Source: Ananas comosus (lineage: Eukaryota > Streptophyta > Magnoliopsida > Poales > Bromeliaceae). Taken from it: a stretch of DNA of 64,000 bases. Under the pieces are notes generated by a model. It was not told where the DNA came from. It made no database searches and saw nothing but the letters and a program-made list of their open reading frames with translations. Location of the stretch: the NCBI RefSeq assembly GCF_001540865.1, contig NC_033641.1:10361642-10425641 (forward strand). Reading direction: 5' to 3'. Both the position numbers and the translations under genes were made by a program. Of this stretch, positions 33,827-45,900 are shown in pieces. Every line of letters begins with the position of its first letter. Within the stretch, counting starts at the first letter, position 1.

Positions 33827-36800
33827 TTATACTTGTTTGGCTTCATTGTGCCGTTGATCTTTCTGAAGCCACCAATTTACCAAAAAAGAGTCGATAATGA
33901 TCTGTGTGACAATTTTTATGTTAACCACAGGTTCAAATGAGAAAAAGAAAAGAAGCGGAAAAGAGAGATGATTAAGAACTCCGGAGGGGGAATTGGGTCA
34001 TGCCAAGTTTCATCACCTGGTTAATGTGAGAAGCAACACATGGGAGAATTAACAGTCCAGATTCACCGAGTGCTCCTCCAAGCTGCTCCACAACAGCGAC
34101 CATCACAGGCAGTGTTTTCTACACGAAATTAAAAATAAAAAAAAAAAGGCCAATTACTTTAAGCGGGAAGAAGCATTCTCTTTTTTATGTTCATTTAATG
34201 AGTTTTCAAATGTTTTCAGATTCTTGAAAATAAACAGGAATGTATAGAAGTCAGGTGCATACGAACATACATACAACAGAGACTCTTACAGTAGATTGAA
34301 ACCAAATAACAAAGAAATTTACCGACCTTATTGTAGTAAAAGTTGATAAAGAAAGTGGGACAAAAGGGGGAGTGGCTATTTTTGACCTATTTACTAGGAT
34401 TACATAACAAGAGCCTTCTAGATACACAGATCTTCAAGCAAAAGTTAAAACAAATCTTCATCATTCTAAGAAAAACAAAAAAATATTTGTCAAAAGTGCC
34501 ATTCACCCAACAACTCTGCGGACACCTAAAGTGGTGATAGTCTGTCAGACATTAATTATACGATGGCAAAATTCTACAACTTAAAATAGTTTCTATCATA
34601 GAATTCGCAAGGATAATACTGTATGATGCCAACTAAATAGCCAAGTCAACATACTATTTGTTTTCTATGCATATACAATAATGGTAATGTTGATAGTTAG
34701 GATACACAGAAAAATGATAATTACTGACCTGACTAGCAACTACTATGACAGCACGAGCATTTTCTTTCTTTGCATAGACTGATTCTCTACCTCCGGAGAC
34801 TAGTGATAGTATCTGCACTGCTATGGCATTCAGAGCCAACAGAACGAGATGTAGAATTCTGTAGCAAGAAAACAGGTACTTGACAGTTAATACAGTATCA
34901 TCGCATTATTGGAATAAATAAAGCAAGCTATAAAAATCTTCCAATCTCGCAGCAGTGTAAATTCATGGCGGTTGAAGAAGAGGCAGAAAATTTGGGTAGC
35001 AACTACATACATTCCCATAGCAATAGCAACAGCAAAAGCTTGTGGCTTAACTGTTAAGAAAAGTGATCTTGATCTGCTTACTTGTATCCATGGAACCTGT
35101 AGTACAGCAAATAAAATATTCTGAATAAGTAAGAAAATTAGGGTTGAGAAGAAGAATACTTGAGCAATGCATGCTGCTATGCTGATACATGCCCAGATAT
35201 CAAGTACGATTTATCAAGTACTACAAGTATGCGAGAAGCAATGCCTTCTATCGTAATTCAAAACAGGGATCTGCAGACATCAAATTACTAATTACTGTTC
35301 ACTATAGGACCAGTTTGATATTTGGCATTACACCTCTACCCTTAGCATAAGCTTGGAAGCTAAGGACGCTTACCTGGAAACTTGAATTAATCATCATTTA
35401 AGTAAAGAATTATATTATTGGTAATTTTATGTTACTTGTCTTTTAGCTGCGAGGACATTCTGTTCAATAAGTTCCACCAAAATGCTTGTTATCTTCGATA
35501 GTCATATAACTCCATTTCGGGGATCCAGTGTTCCCTGCCTACTACTTGTCCTTAACTGTTCTACACTGTTGAATTCCTTCAAATAGAAGCTGAATATTAA
35601 TAGAAGTATAATACATGAATCCTGACCGTCTAAGAAAGACCTAGATGATTGATCCAAACCAAAAGGCCGAAACTTAAGTCTGCAGAAGGAAACATTTGCA
35701 TAATAGATAAAGCATATGTCATTGCACACCAACTTGTGAATGCACTTCAACATAATACTTCAAACAGTAAATGGAAAAAATTAGTAAACCTCGTCCAAAT
35801 GAGGTCATGTATGATACTAGAGAAAAGCAGAATCAATTCATACTAGGCTAAGCAGTATGGCGCTTATCATCGAAAAAGCACGCCGGTTTTGATCAGCGAA
35901 CTCTGCTACACCTGCCAACGCAACCATTAAAGCAAAATAAATAGGCATAACTCAAATAGAGTTAGTTGTTTTAGAAGCTGGTGCTAAAGTGAATGAGAAG
36001 CATAAGAGCAAATGCAATCCATATACGAACACAATTAGCTCCGTATACTTTCAAGTTAACAAAGACATATGAATCTAGAGGCAAAAGATGGTAACCTTCC
36101 ATTCCTGTTGCAAATTATAATCGTTGAAGTCAAAATTGCACATTATCCACCGAGCTTAGTTTCCTTTTTTTTCTAATATAGAAAATCTTTGATATCTGAT
36201 GTATGTCCCATTCCAATCCTCGATGCACAGGAGCCAAAGAGACCAACTATAAATAGCATTTACTCTTTTAACAGAAACAATCGCTACACCAACACGTATT
36301 ACTAACCTCTAAAATATAAAAGAGATATTAGATTCACAATACTGTATACAATCTAATTAGCTCAGATACAAATATGAATTCTTAAGCCGTCATGCTTGTA
36401 CAAGCACCCATTGAAATAAACCCTAATAAAAACCTACAGGTATATACACCGCATGTATGCATTCTTTTTATGGAAAAACGGGACAAAGCACTTGAAAGTT
36501 TACATGAATTCCTGAATAAACACATTAGTCAAGACTATAAATCATTGTCTATAAACATTGAGAATTAAATAATACTTTCAATTCTGTTATTCATGCCTAC
36601 ATGTTTTGTTGAAATATCATGGATGTATCCATCTATGGATGAACATACCTGTATACATATATATATCCCACATATACAGGAAAATCTTTGCTTTTGCTTT
36701 GGTCATAGTTAAATGCCCTAAGCCACAAGGGATAACTATATATATGCTTATAAGAATTGATCACCTTAAGGGAGGGGCTTGTTACAAAAGGTTAAAATGA

Positions 36801-39800
36801 TTTGTGTATCAGTAGATACTATACTATAGGAAATTGCAATCAACTATGTTGGATACCAAAACCTTTGCTTATGTTAGAACGGTTAACAGATTCATTTACT
36901 CCTTTTACTACTTGATCTACACAGATGCTAGCAAAGTCTTGAAGATCTGAAAAAATGCCATTATATACTTGAAAAGAAAATGACTAGCCGTAATTATGTT
37001 TCTAGCACAATGTTTGTACAGAGTGCTAGTGAGTGCATCAACAAGCCTAACATGATATATGCCCCAAATTTACTTAACATATTTTTGATAACTGTAATAA
37101 ATCCAAATCAATTCAAGACAAACTGAAGAGGACTGACCTTTTAAGGTTTCTCGAACAACCTGTAAAAAAAAGCATATGTAAGTTCTTCCAGCTAAGTAGC
37201 ATACAGGGAACTCAATAAATTTACTAAAACCAATCAAAATAAATATACGCTGAAATGACAAAGGTGTTAAAAAAAAGAAACAGGAGCTGAAGTATTCAAC
37301 TGGTAACTGACTCTCCTTGTGATTTCCGAGTAGCTATTGTTTTCTCAGAATGCACTTTATTAATTGTTTGATGGTTCTTGATAAGGTAACGCAAAAGGTA
37401 TATCCATCAGTCAAACATAATATAAAAGAAAAAATAAGAAGCCATTTCCAAGTTGAGCCTCTTGTCTGTCCGTCATACTGTTAACAAACCATGCATACCA
37501 GTTTCTGATTGATGTTGACAAGGTTGTTACAGGTTAAATAAAGGAATAACAAATCATGAGGTTTTATGATATGACTTCTGTACTATGCTATCAGGGCCAA
37601 TCAAATGTTTTATCTTATTCCATGTAAGTCCTTACATACTTACATGAGACCCTTCTTTAGTACTTTCAAAGACGCTCAGTATACTCCAGACAATTAGGAA
37701 CAAAAAATTCATGAATGAAACAAAATGGCATCAACGTGTCAATGTGTTTGCATAAGGAAAACAAATATACTTCCCTTCCCTAAGAACCTTTCAAATGACA
37801 GCTGATATATGATAGCTCCCATGCTACAAACCAGCCTTCGAGTTACGGTCAGGAACCCGAACAATCAGCGAAAAAAAATTTAGGGATGAGATAGTAACAT
37901 CTCCATGATAACTATTTTTGACACTTACAAAAGACATCCTACCCCACTTCCTCTTACCTGGGTACATTCAATTAAAGGAAAATAGCTTTTCGTTTTTTTA
38001 ATAAAAGCTCCAGCAGCAATATCTTCTTTGACCTTTTGATAAAACTACAAAATCCTAACACAAATTTGCCATTCACCTAATTACAATACATCATACAGCC
38101 AGTATTCTGACGGTTTCATAAGAGAAACTGGAAGGACAAAGTTGGGCACAATGTTATCACCGCAAACAAGTGAAATAAATATCATTTGTAAGTTTAGGAA
38201 CAATTAACTTAAAGAAAGAAAATGCTTGAAAGTCCAAAAAGAAAGGCTAGTTCATCCTACACCTTTCCTAGAATGAGGGGGATCAGAAGAGTGTTGACGA
38301 GACTCTTAAATAGTGGCATTGTAGGCACGGACACCCCAGCTCCAGCACCAATGAACATTGAGAGGGAAAGCGGCACCTAAAACACAAAAGATAAGCACTA
38401 AGACTACCTTCAATATATGATCACTTAAACACTGATCAGAACTTTTGAGGTGAGTAAAAAGTTCAACAAATCTAACATAAGCATAGTCATTACTTATAAG
38501 ACTAAAGTAATGTATTAGAATCCAAGCAGTCATTAGTGTGGGTTATCTAACCTATTCAGTATGTTAACTCTGACCTAATCACCATAGCATGTTAGCCTTC
38601 TATAACTAATGTGCAACGCTAATAGTTATTTGTCACCATTAGTAGACAATCTCCAGAAAGCAGAGTAAATATTTATAACATTTTACTCAACAGAGTCTTT
38701 GTCTTTTTTGTTCAATGCATTTTTATTCAACCGAGTCTTCATCAAGGACAGTGACAACAATGGTAATAGAAGCTCTTACTGTTGTACAGTAATTTTTAAA
38801 ATTATTGCAAACACAGTTTTACTTTCTAGTTTCTACAAAGAGAAGTTCGACTTACAATCATAATCCCCAACAAGTTGGATATAACAGTCATTGCAAGAGC
38901 AAGAGCAGAATTACCCCGAGCAAGCTGCATTTTTTGGTGATAAATTTGCTCTTAGAGACACCGAGTAATAAGAAGCAGAAAACTGTAACAGATTGAAGGG
39001 AAAATATACGAGCTTACCATTGTTAAGGCGACTCCACTTGATAATGTTGTTGGCATACAGCAAAAGATAGCAACCCCTGTACCAAATCACTTCTCTATCA
39101 AGTCATCTAAGATGCAAAATACCAACTAGCAAGATTATCCTTGAGAGTGAACTTCGAAGAGTATACTTTATTTATTGACAGCATACCGGTGACGAATTCA
39201 TGAGGTACCAACTGAATTTGCAAGATTATCCTTGAAAAAAAAGGAGTCAACAGTAGAATTGAACCCTACAAGGACAAATAGAATTATAAACAGCAGGAGT
39301 CAACCATAGAGTTGAAACAAGATCTTCTTTGCATATTCCTAGTTACTATGAAAATGATCAGGCTAATGAGCATTACAATGCGGTAAGGTTCAACTAATGC
39401 TCAACAAACTACTTGAGATCAACATGTAAGTACGAGTGTGTGTTGGAAATGGCAGAACAAATAAGGAAATGCCTATCAAGAAGAGCAAGTAAACAGCAAA
39501 ATCAGCAGCCATCACAAGACATAAATTAACTGTTAAATTATATGAAACATCCATTAGTCTTTAAAAGCTTAAGTTTCTAGAGAACGGTGTTTTTAATAAT
39601 TATATTCAACACTCCTCACGTCTAGACTTGAAATATTTAATAAGTCCAAGACGTGGACTTGAACAAAATGAGAGGAATTTAATAATGCTAGTAGCTTGGC
39701 GGGACTTGAACTTAGAACTTGCTATTCCGATACCATATTAAACTATATGAAACAACTGTTAGTCTCTAAAAGCTTAAACTGCTAGAGAACGATGTTTCTA

Positions 39801-40420
39801 ATAATTATATTCAACATTAACAAAAGACAGTACTTTTAGATAGAAAGACATAAGTTACTTTGTCAGTAGAATACAAACTTGAGATCATACAAGCCCAAAG
39901 AGTCCTGCAGGCCAGGCTTCGATAGCTGCACCAAGTTCTGCAGTTCGCAACATGAGCCCTAAATTTTGAAGATAATAATCAGCACATGATTTCGAGGACA
40001 AGATTTTAACAGGTGAAGAGGAGGGGAAAGAAATATTTGAATCATGTCACGGATTTCCGCACCTGATAGAAAGAAAATCCCAATGGTGCTGAATTTTGAC
40101 AGAGAGTATTTGTGAGCAAGACAACCGAGTGTTGGGTTTGCTAGTCCAAAAATTATTCCGCCCACAAGAGCTTGACAAGAAAACGGAAAGGTAAACTTGT
40201 CAGAGTTCAGAAATGCATGGTTCTGAAGAAAATCATTACTCATTACTAAACAAGCAAACAATGATCTCCCCCCCGCCNCTTTACTTTGAAGCCATGAGGG
40301 GTTATATATACATAAGCTCCTAATCACATCGACAAATATATTTCTTAGCAAAAGCTGTTACAACTACAAAATTAGGAATAACAACTTGATCTATAGTAGG
40401 TTTTCTTTTTCTTTTAAATG

Positions 40421-40462
<42 letters not shown>

Positions 40463-41965
40463 TAAACTGGTCAAGGTAACATTAAATTTGGTCAGTAAAG
40501 AAACCTATGCTTGTTCATACAGGAAATGTAGTATACCACATTGGGTAAGCTAATATTAAGTTTTGTCCTTGTTTAAGTTTCAGAATAATTAGACATAAAT
40601 TGAAGAAAATTGGAACACCCATTCATGGTTTACATTTCTATTTATAACAAAGCATTGAATTCTACTTCAATCAGAATACAATTTGTATCCTAGGAAAAAT
40701 GAAAATTGTGCCTTTGCACAAGAGGAATAACTCAGAAAGCCCATTGCTAAGCAAATAATATTCAAGCACAACAAAGAAAAAATAAAATGTGACTGTCGAT
40801 TGGAATAAAATAATATTTTGCAATGAGAAAAAGAAACTGGAGCCCATATGTCGATTAAGGGAAGAAAAACATAAAAAATTTTAAGTTGTAAAGTAATAAG
40901 AACAAAGACAGCAAAGGATGAAACTGGACTACCAGAAAAAATTGATTGAATATAAGAGAACTGAGTTGGCTGACAATATCTACCTAGAGGAAGGAAATTG
41001 CTTGATACAAAACTCAATAATGATCTTCCCCACTCAAAGACCTTCAGAGTTTCTGAGGCCTCAGGCTGATTATTTCCACTATCATATACCTGAAAAATTG
41101 GAGTAATACGTTATAGAAAGCATTGGACGTGCACATAGTATAAAACACATAAAAGAGTAATAACTACTCTGATGAAATGTGTAACATACAAAAGCACATC
41201 TTGCAGACGACCACAAGTATGCAATCAAATATGGCAAAGAACATGCGAAATGGTTGTATTAAAAAAGTAATACCCAACTACCTAGTGATATTTAAGTTCA
41301 AATCGCCCGAAATCCTGCAACCGATATGGATAGTTTTGTGAAATAAATAACACTCGATGAAACTTCCTGTATGATCCCAACAACACATACTAAAAGCGAG
41401 TCTAAACCCTAAATATATCCACATATTCTATGGAGATGCAATGCCTACGCAGCAACATTGTGAAAATCACCAAACCTGAAATAACTCCTGATTAAGATAA
41501 AAAATGCAACAGGAAAAGAGAAAAAAAAAAAAAAAAAAAGAATACTGAGATCTCTGATTCCCAATGAAGAGTTGCACACTAGCATCGAGCTTCACCACAA
41601 TGACGCAATAGAATTATGAAGATAAAACCCTTAAGCCTTCAAATTTCGGGGTAAATTGTATCGCTAAGACAACGGATCTCAACAACAAGCAAAATAAGAC
41701 GAAGCTGGTGAATCGAAACGATCATAAACAGGTGGAATTAACGTGTAAAGGAAGCACCTACCCGATCGGATCCTCCTGCGGCCATTAAAGGCCGCAGAAG
41801 CGGGAGGTGTTCTCCGCGGAGCGGTGAAGGAGCAAGGGGGACGACGAACTTGGTGGAGAATCCGAAGCGGCTTCCCAGAAGAGGAGGTGGAGTTCGCCGG
41901 AGAACGCCATGGGAGGTGGCGTAGGAAGGTTTTGAGCTTAGGGCGTGGAGGGCTACGGCGACCAT
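33827..41965 (-). CDS. BASS4: Probable sodium/metabolite cotransporter BASS4, plastid
   Basis: Fourteen exons on the minus strand: 41762-41965, 40984-41089, 40063-40170, 39891-39958, 39187-39265, 39018-39076, 38856-38924, 38263-38376, 37138-37159, 35844-35911, 35011-35096, 34729-34858, 34017-34118, 33827-33901, giving 429 residues (Arabidopsis BASS4 about 436). Residues 1-70 are a transit peptide. Bile acid:sodium symporter features follow: SSNFLPLALVGGIIFGLANP, TLGCLAHKYSLSKFSTIGIF, GVAIFCCMPTTLSSGVALTM, NSALALAMTVISNLLGIM, VPWIQVSRSRSLFL and KTLPVMVAVVEQLGGALG. About ten hydrophobic helices are expected in the plastid envelope. The BASS4 substrate is not established. Exon 9 is only 22 bases. 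The ATG at 41965 (CGCCATGG) is preferred; an in-frame ATG at 42022 would add 19 Pro-rich residues. Introns are long and carry repeats. Confidence 0.92.
39541..39815. repeat. Direct-repeat-flanked insertion in BASS4 intron 4
   Basis: Arms 39541-39611 and 39746-39815 share TATGAAACA, then 'TTAGTCT', AAAAGCTTAA, CTAGAGAACG and 'TAATAATTATATTCAACA' with a few differences. Between them lies a stretch including GGCGGGACTTGAACTTAGAAC and GATACCATATTAAAC. A related fragment with GCTCTGATACCATATGAAGC lies at about 50519-50590. This looks like a dispersed repeat; the 71-bp arms are too short for confident LTRs. Confidence 0.55.
40424..40459. repeat. (TA)n microsatellite in BASS4 intron 2
   Basis: About 36 bases of TA dinucleotides, 250 bases upstream of exon 3 on the transcript. 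Confidence 0.9.
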
Positions 41966-42921
41966 GGCGGAGCAGGGCAGAGGAGCAGGGGAAGTTGGGG
42001 GAGGAGGCACAATGAGCACCATCGATCGATTTGGGCAACGTACCTTACTATGTAAATGGGCCGGTCCATGGGCCCAATTTCTCAGTGTGAGAGCCGGTTT
42101 ACTAGGCCGGAGTATGGACCCAACTATATTGGGCCGGGCCGTTCACTCTCTCTCTCTCTCTCTCTTCTCCGCCGCGGCGTTTCGCCGATTCCTCGGTGCG
42201 GAAGATCTCGTCCGCCGAATCCCGGGCGCCTCACACGCGGACGGCTAGGATCAGCTCAAGGCCCCGCCGAAGGGCGCCGCGATTGTCCCCATCTGTAATC
42301 TGAAAAGGTTAGAAGGAATGTGCAGAGACCCCCTCAACTATATTCCGTTTTGAAATCGGTACCAGTTTTGTTTTTCTTTTGTCCGACATTTCAATCAAGC
42401 TATTGTTAACTAACAAAAGCTGTTAATTTTAATCATCAAAACAATTAATAGATCTGCCAATTTAAACAAAAATCTCTAAAATAAACAAACTTTGTAAATT
42501 GGAAGGGGAAAATAATTAAAACTTAAGGACCTAGTTCAAAATTGCCTATAGTTTAAGGCGTTCTCAGTATTTTTTTTTTTTTAACCATATATAAAAATAA
42601 CCGCATTGTTTGGAGCCAACACCTGTGCTGCTCCTCAAACGAGGCAATTTTTCATTCATCATATCCCGATGCACATCGTGTCACATGAAGAGCAAAGGTG
42701 AATACACTTGTGTGCAAATGGCGAGGACACACAACACAGTGTCTTTGTAGGATTTAATTATTTGTAAAATATAATATATTAGTAGCAGGGTAGGGTACTG
42801 GATAAACTCTGATGTTCTTATTCTGTTGTTTGGGTAACATCTGGAAGTGCTTCTGTAGCTGAGCTCAGTGTGGAAGTGCTTTTGCTGTGAAAAAAGTTGG
42901 TTGGGAGAAGAAGCGATCACC
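41966..42921. promoter_or_regulatory. Divergent promoter region between BASS4 and PARP3
   Basis: The two coding regions start 956 bases apart in opposite directions. TGGGCC/GGCCCA motifs lie at about 42057-42140 (ATGGGCCGG, ATGGGCCCAATT, TTGGGCCGGGCC) next to a (CT)n tract at 42148-42165. A GC-rich segment to about 42300 could be a non-coding first exon of PARP3, since it ends near a possible donor (AAAAG|GTTAGA). The transcription starts are inference. Confidence 0.45.
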
Positions 42922-45900
42922 ATGAAGGTGTGTTTGCTTTTGTTTTAGCCCCATCTTAATTTACTCCAAATAGTTTGTTGGTATTGTTCCTGCTTTGTTA
43001 TTGCAAGGATTTAAGCATTTAGGTACTTCTAAAAAGATGATTTTGTTGTTACAAACTTGGCAAAGCAGCTACTGGTGATGGTTTAAGATTGGGTAGTAGA
43101 GTTATGATGATTATGAAACATATACTTCTTTTTTTTGTGTCTGTTTCTATGTATTCTTAGTTCTTGCTCTTTTTAGCAAATATTTACATGTATGTGTGCA
43201 ATGTTCATGTAATTGTAGGTTCATGAGACAAGGTCACATGCCCATGCTTCTGCAGAGGAAGAAGGGAAGATGGGAACGCGGAGGCAAAAGGCGGAGAGTA
43301 GAGGGCAAGACGAGTCCTCGAAGAAGAAGCCCAAAGTAACCGACGGCGAGAACGGCGGCACCAACGCGAAATCGGCAGCCGCGATCGCGCTGGAGTTTGA
43401 TGAGTTCTGCAAGGCTACAAGAGAGCACCTCTCGATCGAGGAGATGCGCCGCATTCTCGAGGCCAATGCCCAAGATCCTTCCGGGTCGGACGATGCCGTG
43501 GTCCCAAGATGGTATTTCTTCGCAATTTAGCTTGAACAAATATCGGAATTCGATTGAATACTACTCAAATTGTCTTATTTAAAGGGTTGGTTGCAAATTT
43601 AGTTCAATCTAGTCCTCAAAACCTCAATTGTGTAGTAGTTCGCAAAGTTTGACTTGATTTCAATTTTATCCTAAAAGCTTTAATTTTAACAATTTACTGC
43701 TTAAATTACAATACAATTACCGACCGCACCTAACTAAACTAAGGGCTTTGTGGTTGATACCTGAGGTCCCGAGCTCGAAGATTAGTTACTTCATGAGTTT
43801 ATTTCTAAAAAATAAACGAAGCAGATAACTTGCTATCAGGGACTAGTAGAATGCTATAAATAAAGGATTAAGACCGAATTGAAATCAAGGAGTACGTCGC
43901 AGATGGCCAGGAATTAAATCATTCGGCTTAGTGTTGATTACTGTTATACTTGTTACAATTGGAAGTATGAGGACCGCATTGAAAACGCGTGTTGATACTG
44001 TTTATATCCTTGTAGCCAGGATATGGTGCTTATAATTGGCATTTAAAGTTTATATTTGTTATGGTTCTTGATAGCCAAGATATGATGTTCTATGGGCCTC
44101 TAGAGAGTTGCGCAATGTGCGGAGGCCAGCTTGAGTATACTGGGAAAAACTACAGATGCCAAGGAAGATACAGTGAGTGGACTACTTGCCCATATACAAC
44201 AATAAACCCTCCTCGGAAGAGCGATCGCATCAAGGTCCCCGAGGATATCAACAATGAAACAGCTCGCGAGGTGTGTTTTGTACTATATAAAGGTATGTGT
44301 ATTGTATGTGTATGAAGAGTTGGCTTATGAGCTTGGCATTGTTTTGAAAAATATGAAGTGGGTTGCGAATCAAGAATCGAGAGCTTATCCACAGCGGGAT
44401 TTGCCTTTGGTGGACAAGCCATTCTCGGGCATGATGATCTCTTTATCCGGGAGGCTTTCGCGAACACATGTAATAACTTGAGACAATTTTCTCGTCAATG
44501 TTGGAACCGGCTTTCTATGTTTGATTTACTGTCAATTTTGTTTCCTTTAGCAAGCATGGAGGGAGGAAATCGAAAAGCACGGAGGAAAAGTTTCTAATAG
44601 TGTCATAGGTAGGGGGCAAGATGCCATATTATTTGTTTGTTTCTTAAATACGGCATTTATGATAATCCACAAGGTAATATGTAGATGTGGCCTATCATTT
44701 CAGGTGTTACTTGTCTTGTTGTTTCCCCTGCTGAACGTGAGAGAGGCGGTTCGACAAAAGTTGCAGATGCTATGTATGACCTCTTCTTTGTTACCCTTTT
44801 TTTTTGGGTGGAAATTTTTGAAATTGTTATTATATCGCGATTGCTGTTGAATCACTGATGATAAAAAGAAACCATACAATGAATTTACATCCACATTTGG
44901 ATCCTCTCATGTCCCATTCAAATGCCCGGCAACAGTGTGTTGAGAGCTGCATGTGGATTGAGACAACTTTATACTGTTCCAATTTCGTACTTGTTGTTTA
45001 TTGGTCTTGTTATATGATATGTTAATTAGGGAAAGGAACATTCCCGTTGTAAGCGAGGCTTGGCTTATTGATAGTATCCAAAAACAAGAGGCTCAACCGT
45101 TCGACGCATACGATGTTGTCTCCGATCTTGCCCCGGAGGGCAGAGGAATTCCACAGGACAAGCAAGACCCGAGCGAGGAGGCTCTCGAGTCTCTCACAGC
45201 AGAGGTTTTGTTCTAGCTCAGCTATTAATACACTTCTCTAAATTTGTTTCCGTGATTATTTATTCACAAGTGAATTGTGCAGAATAAACTTTACGGCAAA
45301 AGAGCAGTTTACAAGGACTCCATGCTGGATAAGGACGGCGGGCAAATCTTTGAAAAGGACGGGATTATCTACAATTGTGCATTCTCTCTTTGTGATCAAG
45401 CGAGCGGAGTAAACGAGTATGTCATTGTTAAAATTTGATTTTTGAACTGCCCATTTTGGCCTATATATGGGATTGTACTTATATTTGTTTACTTCCCATG
45501 CCGCAGATATTGCGTGATGCAGCTGATCATGGTGCCTGAGAACCACCTGCATTTATATTACAAGAAGGGCCGAGTTGGGGATGATCCGAGAGCGGAGGAG
45601 AGAGTTGAGGATTTTGAGGATCGCGTGGGTGATGCGATTAAGGAGTTTGTTCGACTTTTCGAAGAGCTTACTGGGAACGAATTTGAACCATGGGAACGAG
45701 AGAAGAAGTTTGAGAAGAAACCTATCAAATTTTACCCCATGGACATGGTGAATGATATTCACTATGCCCTTATTGTTTTTATTAGTTCACCACAAAATTC
45801 TAGTTAATATTCGTCGAACTTTGACGACCTATCATTAATCATTCAATTATGAGTAGGATGATGGAGTTGATGTGCGATACGGCGGCCTAGCTCCGCGCCA

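Noticed and set aside
39541..39815. Solo LTR retrotransposon with terminal repeats
   Set aside because: The direct arms are only about 70 bases, there is no TG…CA structure, primer-binding site or coding region.
41966..42022. BASS4 start at the upstream ATG (42022)
   Set aside because: Its context is weaker than the CGCCATGG at 41965 and it would add a Pro-rich stretch unlike known BASS4 starts; not excluded.
44320..44358. Earlier acceptors for PARP3 exon 4 (giving LAYELGIVLKNMK)
   Set aside because: They would leave an intron of about 49-60 bases, short for plants, and the extra residues do not match remembered PARP3; not excluded.
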